64,000 nt of DNA from Peribacillus cavernae (lineage in GTDB: Bacteria; Bacillota; Bacilli; Bacillales; DSM-1321): positions 90,827 through 154,826 of the forward strand of contig NZ_RYZZ01000037.1 of NCBI RefSeq assembly GCF_003989135.1, written 5' to 3'. The notes under the pieces are model-generated. The model had not been told where the DNA came from and searched no databases. It worked only from the letters and a program-made list of their open reading frames with translations. Below, piece after piece: positions 1 through 8,573 of this stretch (its first letter is position 1; the number at the start of each line of letters is the position of its first letter). A program made the position numbers and the translations under genes.

Positions 1-1
1 C

Positions 2-151
2 CGCGGCATCGAAAACTCGATTGATCAAACTATAAAACAAATGCTTAAATCTCCGCAGGGTAATAAAGTCAGCAATGGCGAAAACGCCAATGGAGAAAGC
101 ATAGGCGAACGCAATGGTCAGCTGGACAAAGACGATATCAGCCGACATTAA
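2..151 (+). CDS. C-terminal end of a protein cut by the window edge (possibly YhcN/YlaJ-type spore lipoprotein)
   Basis: An open frame enters from the left edge and stops at TAA 149-151, giving the last 49 residues. The tail is polar and rich in Asn, Gly, Glu and Lys, with no membrane segment. In B. subtilis the gene next to lipA on this side is yutC, a YhcN/YlaJ-family lipoprotein, and an Asn-rich tail would fit. That identity is inferred from gene order, not from a visible motif. Convergent with lipA. Confidence 0.45.
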   Translation, partial: RGIENSIDQTIKQMLKSPQGNKVSNGENANGESIGERNGQLDKDDISRH

Positions 152-335
152 GAAAAGTGCAAGCGCCTTGTAAAAGGAACGTCGACGTCAGCATATCCTG
201 TGCAAGTAGATAGATCCCTGCATAAGGCGCTGTTTGCCTTCTGAAGGGAGATGGCTTATGACCTCGAGGCCGACTAAGATCGCCACTTCAGCACTAGTAC
301 GTCATGTGCGTCGGGGCTAGGCGCTGGAACTAGAC
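152..335. repeat. Dispersed intergenic element with GCGCAAGC-type ends, copy 1
   Basis: Starts right after the partial gene's stop with a head close to AAAAGTGCAAGCGCC. It contains GGCTTATGACCTCGAGG and ends in GGGGCTAGGCGCTGGAACTA. The same head, the identical 17-nt core and the same tail type recur at 1501-1628. No ORF is supported in it. It looks like a non-coding, REP- or MITE-like intergenic repeat. Confidence 0.6.
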
Positions 336-373
336 AACATATAATAATTTTTGACGATAGTTAAGAAATAGAC

Positions 374-406
374 AAAGAAAGTGCCGTGAATGCGGCACTT
401 TCTTTT
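374..406 (-). terminator. Intrinsic terminator of lipA, probably bidirectional
   Basis: A 12-13-bp perfect stem (AAAGAAAGTGCC with GGCACTTTCTTT, 374-385 and 394-405) and a short loop lie just downstream of the lipA stop. T-rich flanks occur on both strands, so it can also stop the + strand gene entering from the left. Confidence 0.75.
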
Positions 407-426
407 ATTTGGTCATCAAGCCTAAT

Positions 427-1344
427 TTAATTTGCTTCCGATACTTTCTCCCCTTGCTGGTGCATTTGTTTCGCCGCAGCATTTACCTGCTCATCTGCAT
501 GGTAAGAGGAACGAACCATCGGGCCCGCCTCACAGTGGCTGAAGCCTTTTGAAAGGGCAATTTCCTTTAGCTCGGCAAATTCCTCAGGGCTGTAATATTT
601 CTGAACCTTCAAGTGCTTCTTGGTCGGCTGCAAGTACTGTCCGATTGTCATGATATCTACCTTGTTTGCGCGAAGATCAACCATTGTTTCAATGATTTCT
701 TCTTTCGTTTCACCTAGACCGATCATCAGACTGGATTTAGTCGGGATTTCAGGATACATTTCCTTTGCTCTCAATAGTAATTCCAGGGAACGGTTGTATT
801 TTGCTCTTGCGCGTACACGATCAGACAACCGTCTTACTGTTTCGATATTATGGTTAAGGATGTCCGGCTTTGCGTCCATCAGCGTTTTCAGGTTTTCATA
901 GACGCCGCCCATATCGGAAGGCAAGACTTCAATCGAAGTAAACGGATTTTTCCTCCGGATTGCCCTAACAGTTTCAGCAAATACAGCAGACCCGCCGTCC
1001 TTCAAGTCGTCACGTGCAACAGCTGTAATCACGGCATGCTTCAGGTTCATCGTAAATACAGAATCAGCCACGCGTTCCGGCTCTGCCAAATCCAATTCAG
1101 TAGGAAGGCCTGTTTTTACGGCACAGAAGCGGCACGCTCTCGTACAGACATCACCGAGAATCATAAAAGTAGCTGTGCGCCTTACCGCCCAGCATTCATG
1201 AATATTCGGACACTTTGCTTCTTCGCACACTGTATGTAAATTCTTCTCACGCATCATTTTCTTCAAGCCTGTATAATTTTCATTCGTATTTAGTTTTATT
1301 TTCAACCATTCCGGTTTACGCAAATGCTCTTCTTTTGTACTCAT
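427..1344 (-). CDS. lipA: Lipoyl synthase LipA
   Basis: Radical SAM enzyme that inserts two sulfurs into octanoyl groups on lipoyl domains; works in the cytosol. The frame is open further upstream, but the start is taken at ATG 1344, where the protein begins [13 protein letters not shown] as in Bacillus LipA and GGAGTG lies just before it. Length is then 305 aa, about the family size. The auxiliary cluster motif CX4CX5C is at C40, C45 and C51. The radical SAM CX3CX2C is at C67, C71 and C74. The C-terminal RSSYHA, which holds the serine ligand of the auxiliary cluster, is present. Divergent from lytH, as in B. subtilis. Its lipoyl acceptor GcvH is also in this window. Confidence 0.97.
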   Translation of the reverse strand: MSTKEEHLRKPEWLKIKLNTNENYTGLKKMMREKNLHTVCEEAKCPNIHECWAVRRTATFMILGDVCTRACRFCAVKTGLPTELDLAEPERVADSVFTMNLKHAVITAVARDDLKDGGSAVFAETVRAIRRKNPFTSIEVLPSDMGGVYENLKTLMDAKPDILNHNIETVRRLSDRVRARAKYNRSLELLLRAKEMYPEIPTKSSLMIGLGETKEEIIETMVDLRANKVDIMTIGQYLQPTKKHLKVQKYYSPEEFAELKEIALSKGFSHCEAGPMVRSSYHADEQVNAAAKQMHQQGEKVSEAN

Positions 1345-1500
1345 GAAGATGTCACTCCATTTCTGTATTTTCAAGTGAAAGCGTGATTTTTCTTCTTTAG
1401 TCACTTTATCATAATAAAATACATACAAACAAGTTTCATGGCTTATTACCATTATTTGATTTCATTATTTTTATTATAACTCAGCAAACTAAATTTATAA

Positions 1501-1628
1501 GAGAAAAGCGCAAGCGCCTTGTTCAGCCCCGACAAGCGTAAGACAAGCAGCTGTATGGGGAGCGATTTTCTCCCTATCAGATGATTGGCTTATGACCTCG
1601 AGGGGCTAGGCTGCTTGCGCTAGACGCT
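1501..1628. repeat. Dispersed intergenic element with GCGCAAGC ends, copy 2
   Basis: Lies between divergent lipA and lytH. The head AAAAGCGCAAGCGCC and the tail GCTTGCGCTAGAC are inverted over GCGCAAGC/GCTTGCGC, so the ends can pair. It shares GGCTTATGACCTCGAGG exactly with copy 1. The middle differs between copies. It ends about 20 bp before the lytH ribosome binding site, so lytH promoter sequence probably overlaps or lies inside it. Confidence 0.6.
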
Positions 1629-1660
1629 ATGTCATTTTTTTTTAAGAAAGGAGAATCAGT

Positions 1661-2671
1661 TTGTTATCTAAAAAGGTCCTTTCATTCATATTGTTTTTTT
1701 TCCTATGCGGGTCGTTTCAAACACAGGCGGGTGCAAGCACAGACCAATCGGGAAAGCCTGCTTCGGATCGACTTGCTGAAAGAATGATGTTATATAAAAA
1801 TATAGAGGCCGCTATGCAGATCCCGTGGTATTACATGGCAGCAATTGATCAATATGAACATAGCCTAAGAAACTCACGGAGAGATTTAGAAAAAGCAAAG
1901 GGTGCTGTAGGGATTCATATTGAACCGGAAAGATGGAGCGGAATGTTAAATCCTAACAAAAATGACCACAATCCCTTAACCATTAGTTTTTTTGATGGAC
2001 TCGGCATGGACGGAAACGGCGATCATAAGGCAGATGTGAACAATGATGAAGATATTTTATTTACGATTGCCAACCATATTCTATTCTTTGGAACAGATGA
2101 AGATAACTTCCGAATCGCCTTATGGAATTATTATAAACGCGACAAGGCAGTCGGAATTATCATGGGAAACGCAAGTATTTTTAAAAAGTTCGGCCGTATT
2201 GACCTCCAGGAAAATGCCTTTCCAGTTCCAGTCAGGACTCATTACAGCTACCGCAGCACATGGGGCTTTGCCCGAGGCTGGGGCGGAAGGCGTTCACATG
2301 AAGGAACAGATATTTTTGCCGACTATGGATTGCCTGTCAGGTCAACCTGCTACGGGATTATCGAAATGAAAGGCTGGAATAAGTATGGAGGCTGGCGAAT
2401 CGGCATCCGCGATATCAATAACACATACCATTATTTTGCACACTTAAGCGGTTTTGCTAAGGATCTTCGGATTGGCCAGGTCATAGAGCCAGGCACCGTA
2501 ATCGGCGGTGTAGGCAGCTCGGGATATGGACCTCCGGGAACCTCAGGAAAGTTTCCGCCGCATTTGCACTATGGTATGTATAGAGATAACGGCTTCATTG
2601 AGTGGAGCTTTGATCCAACACCACATTTACGCGTGTGGGAACGGAAGGACTTAGCGAAAAGGCGAAGCTAA
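1661..2671 (+). CDS. lytH: LytH-like M23 peptidase (L-Ala-D-Glu endopeptidase of the spore cortex)
   Basis: Secreted or membrane-anchored zinc peptidase. In B. subtilis LytH trims peptidoglycan side chains to single L-Ala during cortex formation. Starts with TTG, seven bases after AAAGGAG (1647-1653). Residues 1-25 form a signal peptide or anchor. Residues 40-190 are a helical lytic-transglycosylase-like region with a DGNGDHKADVNN stretch. The M23 domain covers about 195-325, with H213 and D217 (SHEGTDIF), H257/H261 (HYFAHL) and H301/H303 (HLHYG) as the expected metal and catalytic residues. It is 336 aa and complete. Neighbours lipA and yunB match the B. subtilis order. Confidence 0.93.
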   Translation: MLSKKVLSFILFFFLCGSFQTQAGASTDQSGKPASDRLAERMMLYKNIEAAMQIPWYYMAAIDQYEHSLRNSRRDLEKAKGAVGIHIEPERWSGMLNPNKNDHNPLTISFFDGLGMDGNGDHKADVNNDEDILFTIANHILFFGTDEDNFRIALWNYYKRDKAVGIIMGNASIFKKFGRIDLQENAFPVPVRTHYSYRSTWGFARGWGGRRSHEGTDIFADYGLPVRSTCYGIIEMKGWNKYGGWRIGIRDINNTYHYFAHLSGFAKDLRIGQVIEPGTVIGGVGSSGYGPPGTSGKFPPHLHYGMYRDNGFIEWSFDPTPHLRVWERKDLAKRRS

Positions 2672-2718
2672 GGATTTAAATGAATCATACAGTCGAAAGA
2701 TTAAATGAAGGAACCAAA

Positions 2719-2745
2719 GACCCTACAGCTGATTACTGCAGGGTC
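2719..2745. terminator. Shared terminator between convergent lytH and yunB
   Basis: Stem GACCCTACAG (2719-2728) pairs with CTGCAGGGTC (2736-2745), one mismatch, extended by A/T pairs with T-rich flanks on both sides. Placed between two convergent stops. Confidence 0.7.
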
Positions 2746-2756
2746 CTTCATTATAT

Positions 2757-3515
2757 TTACTTTTTTGTTTTCGGTAGTTCCACGGCCGGATTCGAAGTTC
2801 CACCGTTATTAAAGTACTGTGGAACCTCCCCAGGTATTAGTGCCCATCCTAAAGGGATATCATGCTCAACTGTTGTCACCTCTGTGGCAAATGGGATGAT
2901 TATCTGGACATTTACTTTAACATGAATATAGAAGTCAACCACGGTATTGTTGATTCCAGATGGAACGGAATTCCATTTGATCGTTGCCTTGGCATCACCT
3001 AGCGCCTCGAATTTGACCGGTATTTTTGGTCCAAGATTTCCCAATAAGGCCATATTGGTGGCCTGACCGAGCGGAACATTAAAGACTAACCCGGATGACT
3101 CAGCCTTCTCATCCATCTCGACGTCTATACCAGTCAATGACTCCATTCCAGTAAAGTTTCCTTTTTCCGCTTCTTTTAGATTCATTAAGATCAGATTTTG
3201 TGTCTCTCCCTGGATACGATTGATTAGTGCTGTGTTCCAACTATATGATGGTGCTGCATTTTTATTTTGAGTTGGAATTTCTTGAATGATTGCGTTTGTA
3301 TCCGTTTCTTCCACGATTTTCTGATTAATTGCTTTATTTATAACATAAATCGCCAGCTTTCTTGATTGGGCCTCGGCAAAGCTCATTAACGCCGGCTCGA
3401 TTCCTTTATTAATAAAGAATAATCCGCCGGCTGTTGAAAAAACAAAGAAAACGAATGTCAGCAAAAATACATATCGCAGCGGCAAAGGACCTTTCTGCCT
3501 GCGTTTGAAAGCCAA
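2757..3515 (-). CDS. yunB: Sporulation protein YunB
   Basis: Membrane-anchored protein made in the mother cell; yunB mutants of B. subtilis are affected in spore formation, but the biochemical role is unknown. The start is set at TTG 3515 because a strong AAGGGGGGA lies just upstream. This gives 252 aa against about 254 in B. subtilis. The N-terminus is basic (AFKRRQKGPLPLR), followed by one membrane segment at about residues 14-36; the rest is extracytoplasmic. The gene lies 70 bp downstream of the HD-GYP gene on the same strand, so the two may be co-transcribed. Confidence 0.93.
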   Translation of the reverse strand: MAFKRRQKGPLPLRYVFLLTFVFFVFSTAGGLFFINKGIEPALMSFAEAQSRKLAIYVINKAINQKIVEETDTNAIIQEIPTQNKNAAPSYSWNTALINRIQGETQNLILMNLKEAEKGNFTGMESLTGIDVEMDEKAESSGLVFNVPLGQATNMALLGNLGPKIPVKFEALGDAKATIKWNSVPSGINNTVVDFYIHVKVNVQIIIPFATEVTTVEHDIPLGWALIPGEVPQYFNNGGTSNPAVELPKTKK

Positions 3516-3584
3516 AGAAAATCCCCCCTTACATGCTATATCTATGCTTGTATGGGAGGATATCATTCATTAATTTTGACAGCC

Positions 3585-4688
3585 TTACTGGTTAATTTTG
3601 CTGTTGGCAGTGTCACAGTCGGCAATCAGCAAATGAGTATATATTTCTAAATCTACCTCATATGTATCGGCAATTGGCTGCCCATTTTCTTCAAGTATCT
3701 CAATAACCGGCCTATCACTGCACCCGCGGTTCTGGCGCGATACGATTCCTTTGCGGCCGTCGTTTAACTTCACGCCCAGTCCATTTGGGTAAATGGCTAC
3801 AGCCCGTCTGAAAGCTTCCACTACTTTTCGGTCAAACTGTATCCCTGAGCCAGCGTACAGGATTTCAAGCCCTTCATGAGGAAGCAGCGCAGATCTGTAT
3901 ACCCGATTCGATGTAACGGCATCAAAGACATCGGCCACGGCAATGATTTTACCAAAGTAATGGATATCATCCCCGGCAAGGCCGCGTGGATAGCCCGAAC
4001 CATCCAACCTTTCATGGTGCTGATAAGCACAGTGTGCAACGAGGAGCGGTACTGTATGCACGTTTCTAATGATTTGAAAACCGGTCTCTGAATGCTTTTT
4101 AATTTCCGTAAACTCTTCTTCGGTCAGTTTCCCTGGTTTCATTAAGATGTCAACGGGAACAAGTATTTTTCCGACATCATGCAGAATCGCCCCCAGTCCT
4201 AGTGTCTCCATCTGCTTGGGTTTCAGCTTTAGTTCTGTGCCAATCGCAAGAGAATAAAGCGTAACATTGAATGAATGGGTAAAAATGTAATTATCATATG
4301 TATAAATGTCTGCGAGCAAAGTCAACAGTTCCTGGTTTCCACGTATTTCAATCAAAATATCTCGAATTAATCCTGTAAAACGCCTTGATGCTTTTTCAAT
4401 GACCAACGAATTGGATAAGAAATCCTTGTTTTGCAGGTCACTGAACGTATCTTCAATCGTCTTGATGGCTTCTTTCCTTAAACGTTCCGATATACTTTTC
4501 CCCGGGTTAATGTGTTTGGTTTTTGGGTCATGTATATAAACAAACGGGATATTAAGCTCTTTCAAGCGTAGAATCATTCTCTCGCTTAATTTAACCCCTT
4601 CATATAAAAGGATGTGCCCTCGTTCATTTTTTATGCTTTTTCCAAGCCTCACACCAGGAATCAGGGAATCTGTAGGTAATAATCTCAT
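3585..4688 (-). CDS. HD-GYP domain protein (putative cyclic-dinucleotide phosphodiesterase)
   Basis: Cytosolic 367-aa protein. ATG 4688 is preferred to ATG 4694, because AGGAG is seven bases upstream of the former and one base from the latter. The N-terminal 100 residues resemble the small beta domain often fused to HD-GYP proteins. The HD-GYP domain runs from about 120 to 300, with H138, HD at 170-171 (ILHDVGK), HH at 224-225 (HHERLDGSGYP, GYP at 232-234) and DVFDAVTSNRVYR. Key residues are intact, so c-di-GMP hydrolysis is plausible; the substrate is inferred from the family. It has no receiver or PAS domain, and sits between yunB and the 52-bp repeat array. Confidence 0.9.
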   Translation of the reverse strand: MRLLPTDSLIPGVRLGKSIKNERGHILLYEGVKLSERMILRLKELNIPFVYIHDPKTKHINPGKSISERLRKEAIKTIEDTFSDLQNKDFLSNSLVIEKASRRFTGLIRDILIEIRGNQELLTLLADIYTYDNYIFTHSFNVTLYSLAIGTELKLKPKQMETLGLGAILHDVGKILVPVDILMKPGKLTEEEFTEIKKHSETGFQIIRNVHTVPLLVAHCAYQHHERLDGSGYPRGLAGDDIHYFGKIIAVADVFDAVTSNRVYRSALLPHEGLEILYAGSGIQFDRKVVEAFRRAVAIYPNGLGVKLNDGRKGIVSRQNRGCSDRPVIEILEENGQPIADTYEVDLEIYTHLLIADCDTANSKINQ

Positions 4689-4991
4689 GATCATTCTCCT
4701 ATTTGCCTTTAATGAACTTCTCTGGGTTTTTTAATAAAAATTATTATAATTTGCCCGCAAGCAATAAAAACCTTTATTACCTTTATCGGATGATTTCCAG
4801 GAATATCAAGGGTTTCTTTTAGAAAGGAAATTATCCTTATAATCAAGCCAATCATTTAACACCGGCTTAACTGGTGTCACACAATTAAAAAGGATGTTAA
4901 AATCTACACTGAATAAAATGTCACTTTATGTTTTGAAAACCAGAAATAAGAGCTGGGGAATGAAACTGTTTAACTAATTTGACGATAGGGT
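4689..4991. other. Intergenic region upstream of the HD-GYP gene, no gene seen
   Basis: A/T-rich sequence with stops in all frames. It must hold the promoter of the HD-GYP gene (reading left), but no clear -35/-10 pair was fixed by eye. Its right end runs into the 52-bp repeat array. Confidence 0.5.
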
Positions 4992-5559
4992 TATGAAGGA
5001 CAAAACTCCACGGTTTAGGGGAGTGTAACGTCCTTCATAGGGGTTATGAAGGACAAAATCCACGATTCAAGGGAGTGTAACGTCCTTCATAGGGGTTATG
5101 AAGGACAAAATCCACGATTTAAGGGAGTGTAACGTCCTTCATAGGAGTTATGAAGGAAAAAATCCACGATTTAAGGGAGTGTAACGTCCTTCATAGGGGT
5201 TATGAAGGACAAAATCCACGATTTAAGGGAGTGTAACGTCCTTCATAGGGGTTATGAAGGACAAAATCCACGATTTAGGAGGATGTAAAGTCCTTCATAG
5301 GAGTTATGAAGGACAAAATCCACGATTTAAGGGAGTGTAACGTTCTTCATAGGGGTTATGAAGGACAAAATCCACGATTTAGGAGGATGCAAAGTCCTTC
5401 ATAGGAGTTATGAAGGACAAAATCCACGATTTAAGGGAGTGTAACGTCCTTCATAGGGGTTATGAAGGACAAAATCCACGATTTAGGAGGATGTAAAGTC
5501 CTTCATAGGAGTTATGAAAGACAAATCCCATGAAATAAAGGGGGGATAAGTCCTTCATA
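4992..5559. repeat. Array of eleven 52-bp palindromic tandem units
   Basis: Units start at 4992, 5045, 5097, 5149, 5201, 5253, 5305, 5357, 5409, 5461 and 5513, a period of 52 (once 53). Each begins TATGAAGGAC and ends GTCCTTCATA, so the ends are inverted repeats of 10 bp around a loop of about 27 nt. Neighbouring units also form a tight hairpin, with ends facing across GGGGT or GGAGT. Middles vary slightly (GGGAGTGTAAC against GGAGGATGTAAA). The first and last units are the most divergent. There is no spacer between units, so this is not a CRISPR. 52 is not a multiple of 3 and no frame stays open. Confidence 0.95.
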
Positions 5560-5761
5560 AACTACTATTGTATAAATCAAGCTATAATGAGATGCTCAAA
5601 GCACTAAAAGCTCCCAGCATTTTCTATATTAATATTGTTTGATGATTAGCCTGTGAATTGGGTACTAATATTAAACGCTAAATTCACTGCTGATTGTTAG
5701 TTTGTACTTCAAATCCGATCCTATTACTTACAAACCATGATGTTCCATTTCTAATCTAATC

Positions 5762-6064
5762 TTAGTACATTTTTAATAAGGCATCCTTCCCAATCATCCC
5801 TTTGGCAACTCCTGCTTGTTCCGCTGCCAGTGTGACCGATTCCAATGGAGCATTCAGCAATTCGTCAATCGTTTTAACACCAACTGCTCTGCCGGCAATA
5901 ATGTTGCGGTCCTTTAGTCTCTCATTCAGAAGGCCGACATCCAATGCACCGCACATGATATATCCCTTTTCAGACGTGATTGCCAGCAAGTTTGTTTTTG
6001 GCAATGCAACGGAAATGCCCAAAAATGTCTTACCGTCTAATATGATGGGGGTGACGTTTATCAT
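5762..6064 (-). CDS. yunC: YunC, DUF1805 family protein
   Basis: Small cytosolic protein of 100 aa with no known biochemical function. The family core is visible: KTNLLAI, GYIMCGALDVGLLNERL, and AGRAVGVKTIDELLNAPLESVT. Close in length (101 aa) and sequence to B. subtilis YunC. GGAAGGAGCGG lies before ATG 6064. It is the last gene of a leftward run yunF-yunD-yunC. Terminates shortly after the 52-bp array. Confidence 0.95.
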   Translation of the reverse strand: MINVTPIILDGKTFLGISVALPKTNLLAITSEKGYIMCGALDVGLLNERLKDRNIIAGRAVGVKTIDELLNAPLESVTLAAEQAGVAKGMIGKDALLKMY

Positions 6065-6129
6065 TTCAACCGCTCCTTCCCTGTTTATTCATACTTTATG
6101 AATCAAAGCAGGGAAGCGTGTTATTCTTT

Positions 6130-7509
6130 TTAAGAAAACATTCCTCTTAGTTTCCAAACCATCACATCTCGTAAAAATTCCGGCATCAGATATTGCTTAT
6201 CTTTAGAACGCTGAATTTGCGGGAAAAAGTGCCCGAAAGTAAACATATCAGGAAGCGCAAGTTTATAACGGTTTTCAGCAATCAGCTCTCTGCCGTCCAC
6301 CAGTACTTTTTGGATAACATCATTCTTTCCCTTGATAAAATCAACACGGTCATGGACGATGATCCCCATAATCTTGCCCCGGAATCCAAAACCCTTCATC
6401 TGAATATGCGGCCATTCCTGATTAAGGGATTGTATCAGGATCTCTTTTAATTCACTGCCGTTTAGCTCAACCACGCAGGGATTGATGGGGTGGGGAAGGA
6501 TACGATGGATGTCCCCGATTGTGACTTCCCCGGCTTGCAGTCCTTGCAAAAGGAGACCAGCATTCAAAAAGGCGCAATCTGCATTACTCCATTCCCTTAA
6601 CGCCTCGCATAAAATTCTTGGAAGCTCCGAAGCTTCAAACCATTCACAATCGAGATCCTTCGGAAGCACAACACATTTTTGCTGCAGATACTCCCTGCCT
6701 TTATTATAAATACTGTCAATCCATTCACTTTCATTCGGAAGCTCCTTTAAGTCATTTGTATCGTACAAGGCAGCCTCTTTTCGGACTACTTTCCTTGTGT
6801 CATCTAAGTCGATTTCTACATGGCCGACATACATGCCAAATTTCCCACCTGCACAAAGCAGCGTGTTATTCACGACTTTTCCCTGATGCAAAATATGATG
6901 AGTATGGGCCCCAAGGATAATGTCAATTTCCGGGAACTCACCAGCCATTCTTTCATCCTCATATAGACCGAGATGAGAGAGGATGACAATGATATCACTC
7001 TGTTCCTTCAATATATCCAACTGTTTGTACAACTCCTGAAATGGATCTGAAAGCTTCCAGCCAAGGGCAGTGTAAAAGCTCTGAAAGTATGCTGTTAAGC
7101 CAATCATGCCTATCCTGGTGCCTTTTTCTGTGGTATGTATCGCATAAGGCAGCGCCCATGCCGGCCTTTGTCGGTCACTTTGGAAAATATTCGCGGCAAG
7201 AACTTTAAAATCAGCTTCTTTATATAAAGAATCCAACGCTTCATGAGGCAGGGTAATCCCTTCATTATTTCCGATCGTCACATATTGAAACCCGGCCTCA
7301 TTAAGGAGTGTAACATTCCCTTTACCGAGAGTTCCTTCCGTATAGGGATGCCAGCGGTCGACATGGTCGCCAATATCAAGAGTTATAGCCTCTTCTCCTA
7401 CTTCTTTATGCAACTCGCATCTCTGGTTAAGAAAATCCTTTATCCGCGGCCAATTTTCAAAATGGCTGTGAAGGTCATTCGTATGATATAAATGAATAAT
7501 TTCTGACAT
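6130..7509 (-). CDS. yunD: YunD, 5'-nucleotidase-family metallophosphatase
   Basis: 459 aa. The N-terminal calcineurin-like phosphatase domain carries the metal motifs HTNDLHSHF (residues 9-17), DIGDHVDRW, IGNNEG and GAHTHH. The C-terminal half is a 5'-nucleotidase C domain with NAGLL and LPHPINPCV. Family members hydrolyse nucleotides or UDP-sugars. No signal peptide or LPxTG signal is visible, so this one is probably cytoplasmic, unlike YfkN/YhcR. The substrate is unknown. Same strand as yunF (30 bp gap) and yunC (65 bp gap). Confidence 0.93.
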   Translation of the reverse strand: MSEIIHLYHTNDLHSHFENWPRIKDFLNQRCELHKEVGEEAITLDIGDHVDRWHPYTEGTLGKGNVTLLNEAGFQYVTIGNNEGITLPHEALDSLYKEADFKVLAANIFQSDRQRPAWALPYAIHTTEKGTRIGMIGLTAYFQSFYTALGWKLSDPFQELYKQLDILKEQSDIIVILSHLGLYEDERMAGEFPEIDIILGAHTHHILHQGKVVNNTLLCAGGKFGMYVGHVEIDLDDTRKVVRKEAALYDTNDLKELPNESEWIDSIYNKGREYLQQKCVVLPKDLDCEWFEASELPRILCEALREWSNADCAFLNAGLLLQGLQAGEVTIGDIHRILPHPINPCVVELNGSELKEILIQSLNQEWPHIQMKGFGFRGKIMGIIVHDRVDFIKGKNDVIQKVLVDGRELIAENRYKLALPDMFTFGHFFPQIQRSKDKQYLMPEFLRDVMVWKLRGMFS

Positions 7510-7538
7510 CTTAACTCCTTCTATCCGACCTTTTCGAA

Positions 7539-8384
7539 TTAAAATAAATCGAGCTGCCTTGGAGCAAGCCCTTCGTATTTTATACTAAGAAGATCAATCA
7601 TTTGTTTAGCATTATCAGCAGCATCCCCTCCGGAATTATTGTTGAAGAGGACATATATATTTTTTGATTGCTTTTCAAGTATATGCAGCTTTTCAGCCCA
7701 TTCCTCCAGTTCCTGCTGATTATAACGGTACAAATAGCGAACTTCCCGCCAATTTCCCCCAGACTGCTTTTTCCATCCATGCACGTTTCGTCCATGAAAG
7801 CGGACTAATGCTTTATCAAGATCAGTAGCTTTAAGGACAATCGGGATAGATCCCTCCCCTGCCTGCGGTTCGTCACAGACTGTATGGATCCATCCCTCCT
7901 CTTCGATAAATGCCAGCGTTTGATCATAATATCTGGATTCATACCAGGTCTGGTTCCTGAATTCAAGCGCAACAGGTGTATCGCCCATTTCCTGCTTACA
8001 CCAGCGTAAGTAATCAACATTTTCCTTTTTGCAATTAAACCATGGTGGAAATTGAAAGAGCACCATGGATAGCTTGTTGGTTTCTCTAAAAGCTTGGAGA
8101 GAATCATCAAACGCCGCAAACATTTCCTTTTTACTTTCATAAGGGGATTCGCCCCGTTGATGCCCTGTCATTCCTTGATAGGCCTTGACGATAAACTGAA
8201 ACGAGGATGGTGTCTCAGAAACCCATTTTTCTGTATTCCGTTTTGACTGCACCGCATAGAACGAAGCATCCACCTCCACTGTCGGAAAATGGGCAGCGTA
8301 TTCCTTTAATTTATCCCGTGGTGAGATTTTCCCTGGATACAAACGATCATGGTCACCCCATCCTGTAACCCCAATATATATCAT
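7539..8384 (-). CDS. yunF: YunF, DUF72 family protein
   Basis: 281-aa TIM-barrel-like protein of unknown reaction. Typical DUF72 features are visible: IYIGVTGWGDH at the start, FPTVEVDASFYAVQ, FQFIVKAYQG, FQFPPWF, VALEFRNQTWYE and YVLFNNNSGGDAADNA near the C-terminus. Full length. Lies at the head of the leftward yunF-yunD-yunC run, with the intervening B. subtilis yunE missing. A 22-bp perfect palindrome sits about 110 bp upstream of its start. Confidence 0.93.
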   Translation of the reverse strand: MIYIGVTGWGDHDRLYPGKISPRDKLKEYAAHFPTVEVDASFYAVQSKRNTEKWVSETPSSFQFIVKAYQGMTGHQRGESPYESKKEMFAAFDDSLQAFRETNKLSMVLFQFPPWFNCKKENVDYLRWCKQEMGDTPVALEFRNQTWYESRYYDQTLAFIEEEGWIHTVCDEPQAGEGSIPIVLKATDLDKALVRFHGRNVHGWKKQSGGNWREVRYLYRYNQQELEEWAEKLHILEKQSKNIYVLFNNNSGGDAADNAKQMIDLLSIKYEGLAPRQLDLF

Positions 8385-8490
8385 CTTTTATCACATCTAC
8401 TTTCGAAAAATATATAACCATTCTAGCATAAGGAAAACAACAATCTGCTTTTACATACTGTTGGTATACATTTACCCGCTTAAAAGTCTT

Positions 8491-8512
8491 CTTAATCAAA
8501 CGTTTGATTAAG
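8491..8512. promoter_or_regulatory. 22-bp perfect palindrome, candidate TetR-type operator upstream of yunF
   Basis: CTTAATCAAAC is followed directly by its exact reverse complement GTTTGATTAAG. It has no T-tract and lies outside the suf terminator, so it looks like a protein binding site rather than a terminator. It is between yunF and the 3' end of the suf operon. The cognate regulator is unknown. Confidence 0.5.
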
Positions 8513-8532
8513 AGCGCGTTCCAACGTAAAAA

Positions 8533-8555
8533 CCCGCTGAATAGCCCTCAGCGGG
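8533..8555 (-). terminator. Terminator of the suf operon
   Basis: Stem CCCGCTGA (8533-8540) with TCAGCGGG (8548-8555), 7-nt loop, followed on the minus strand by TTTTTA. Located 18 bp after the sufB stop. Confidence 0.9.
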
Positions 8556-8573
8556 TAGTTTAGTGATTTCATA

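Noticed and set aside
427..1452. 341-aa form of LipA
   Set aside because: The extra 36 residues have no family counterpart and ATG 1344 has the ribosome binding site.
4992..5559. 52-bp array as a CRISPR
   Set aside because: Units are contiguous, with no unique spacers between repeats, and no cas genes occur in the window.
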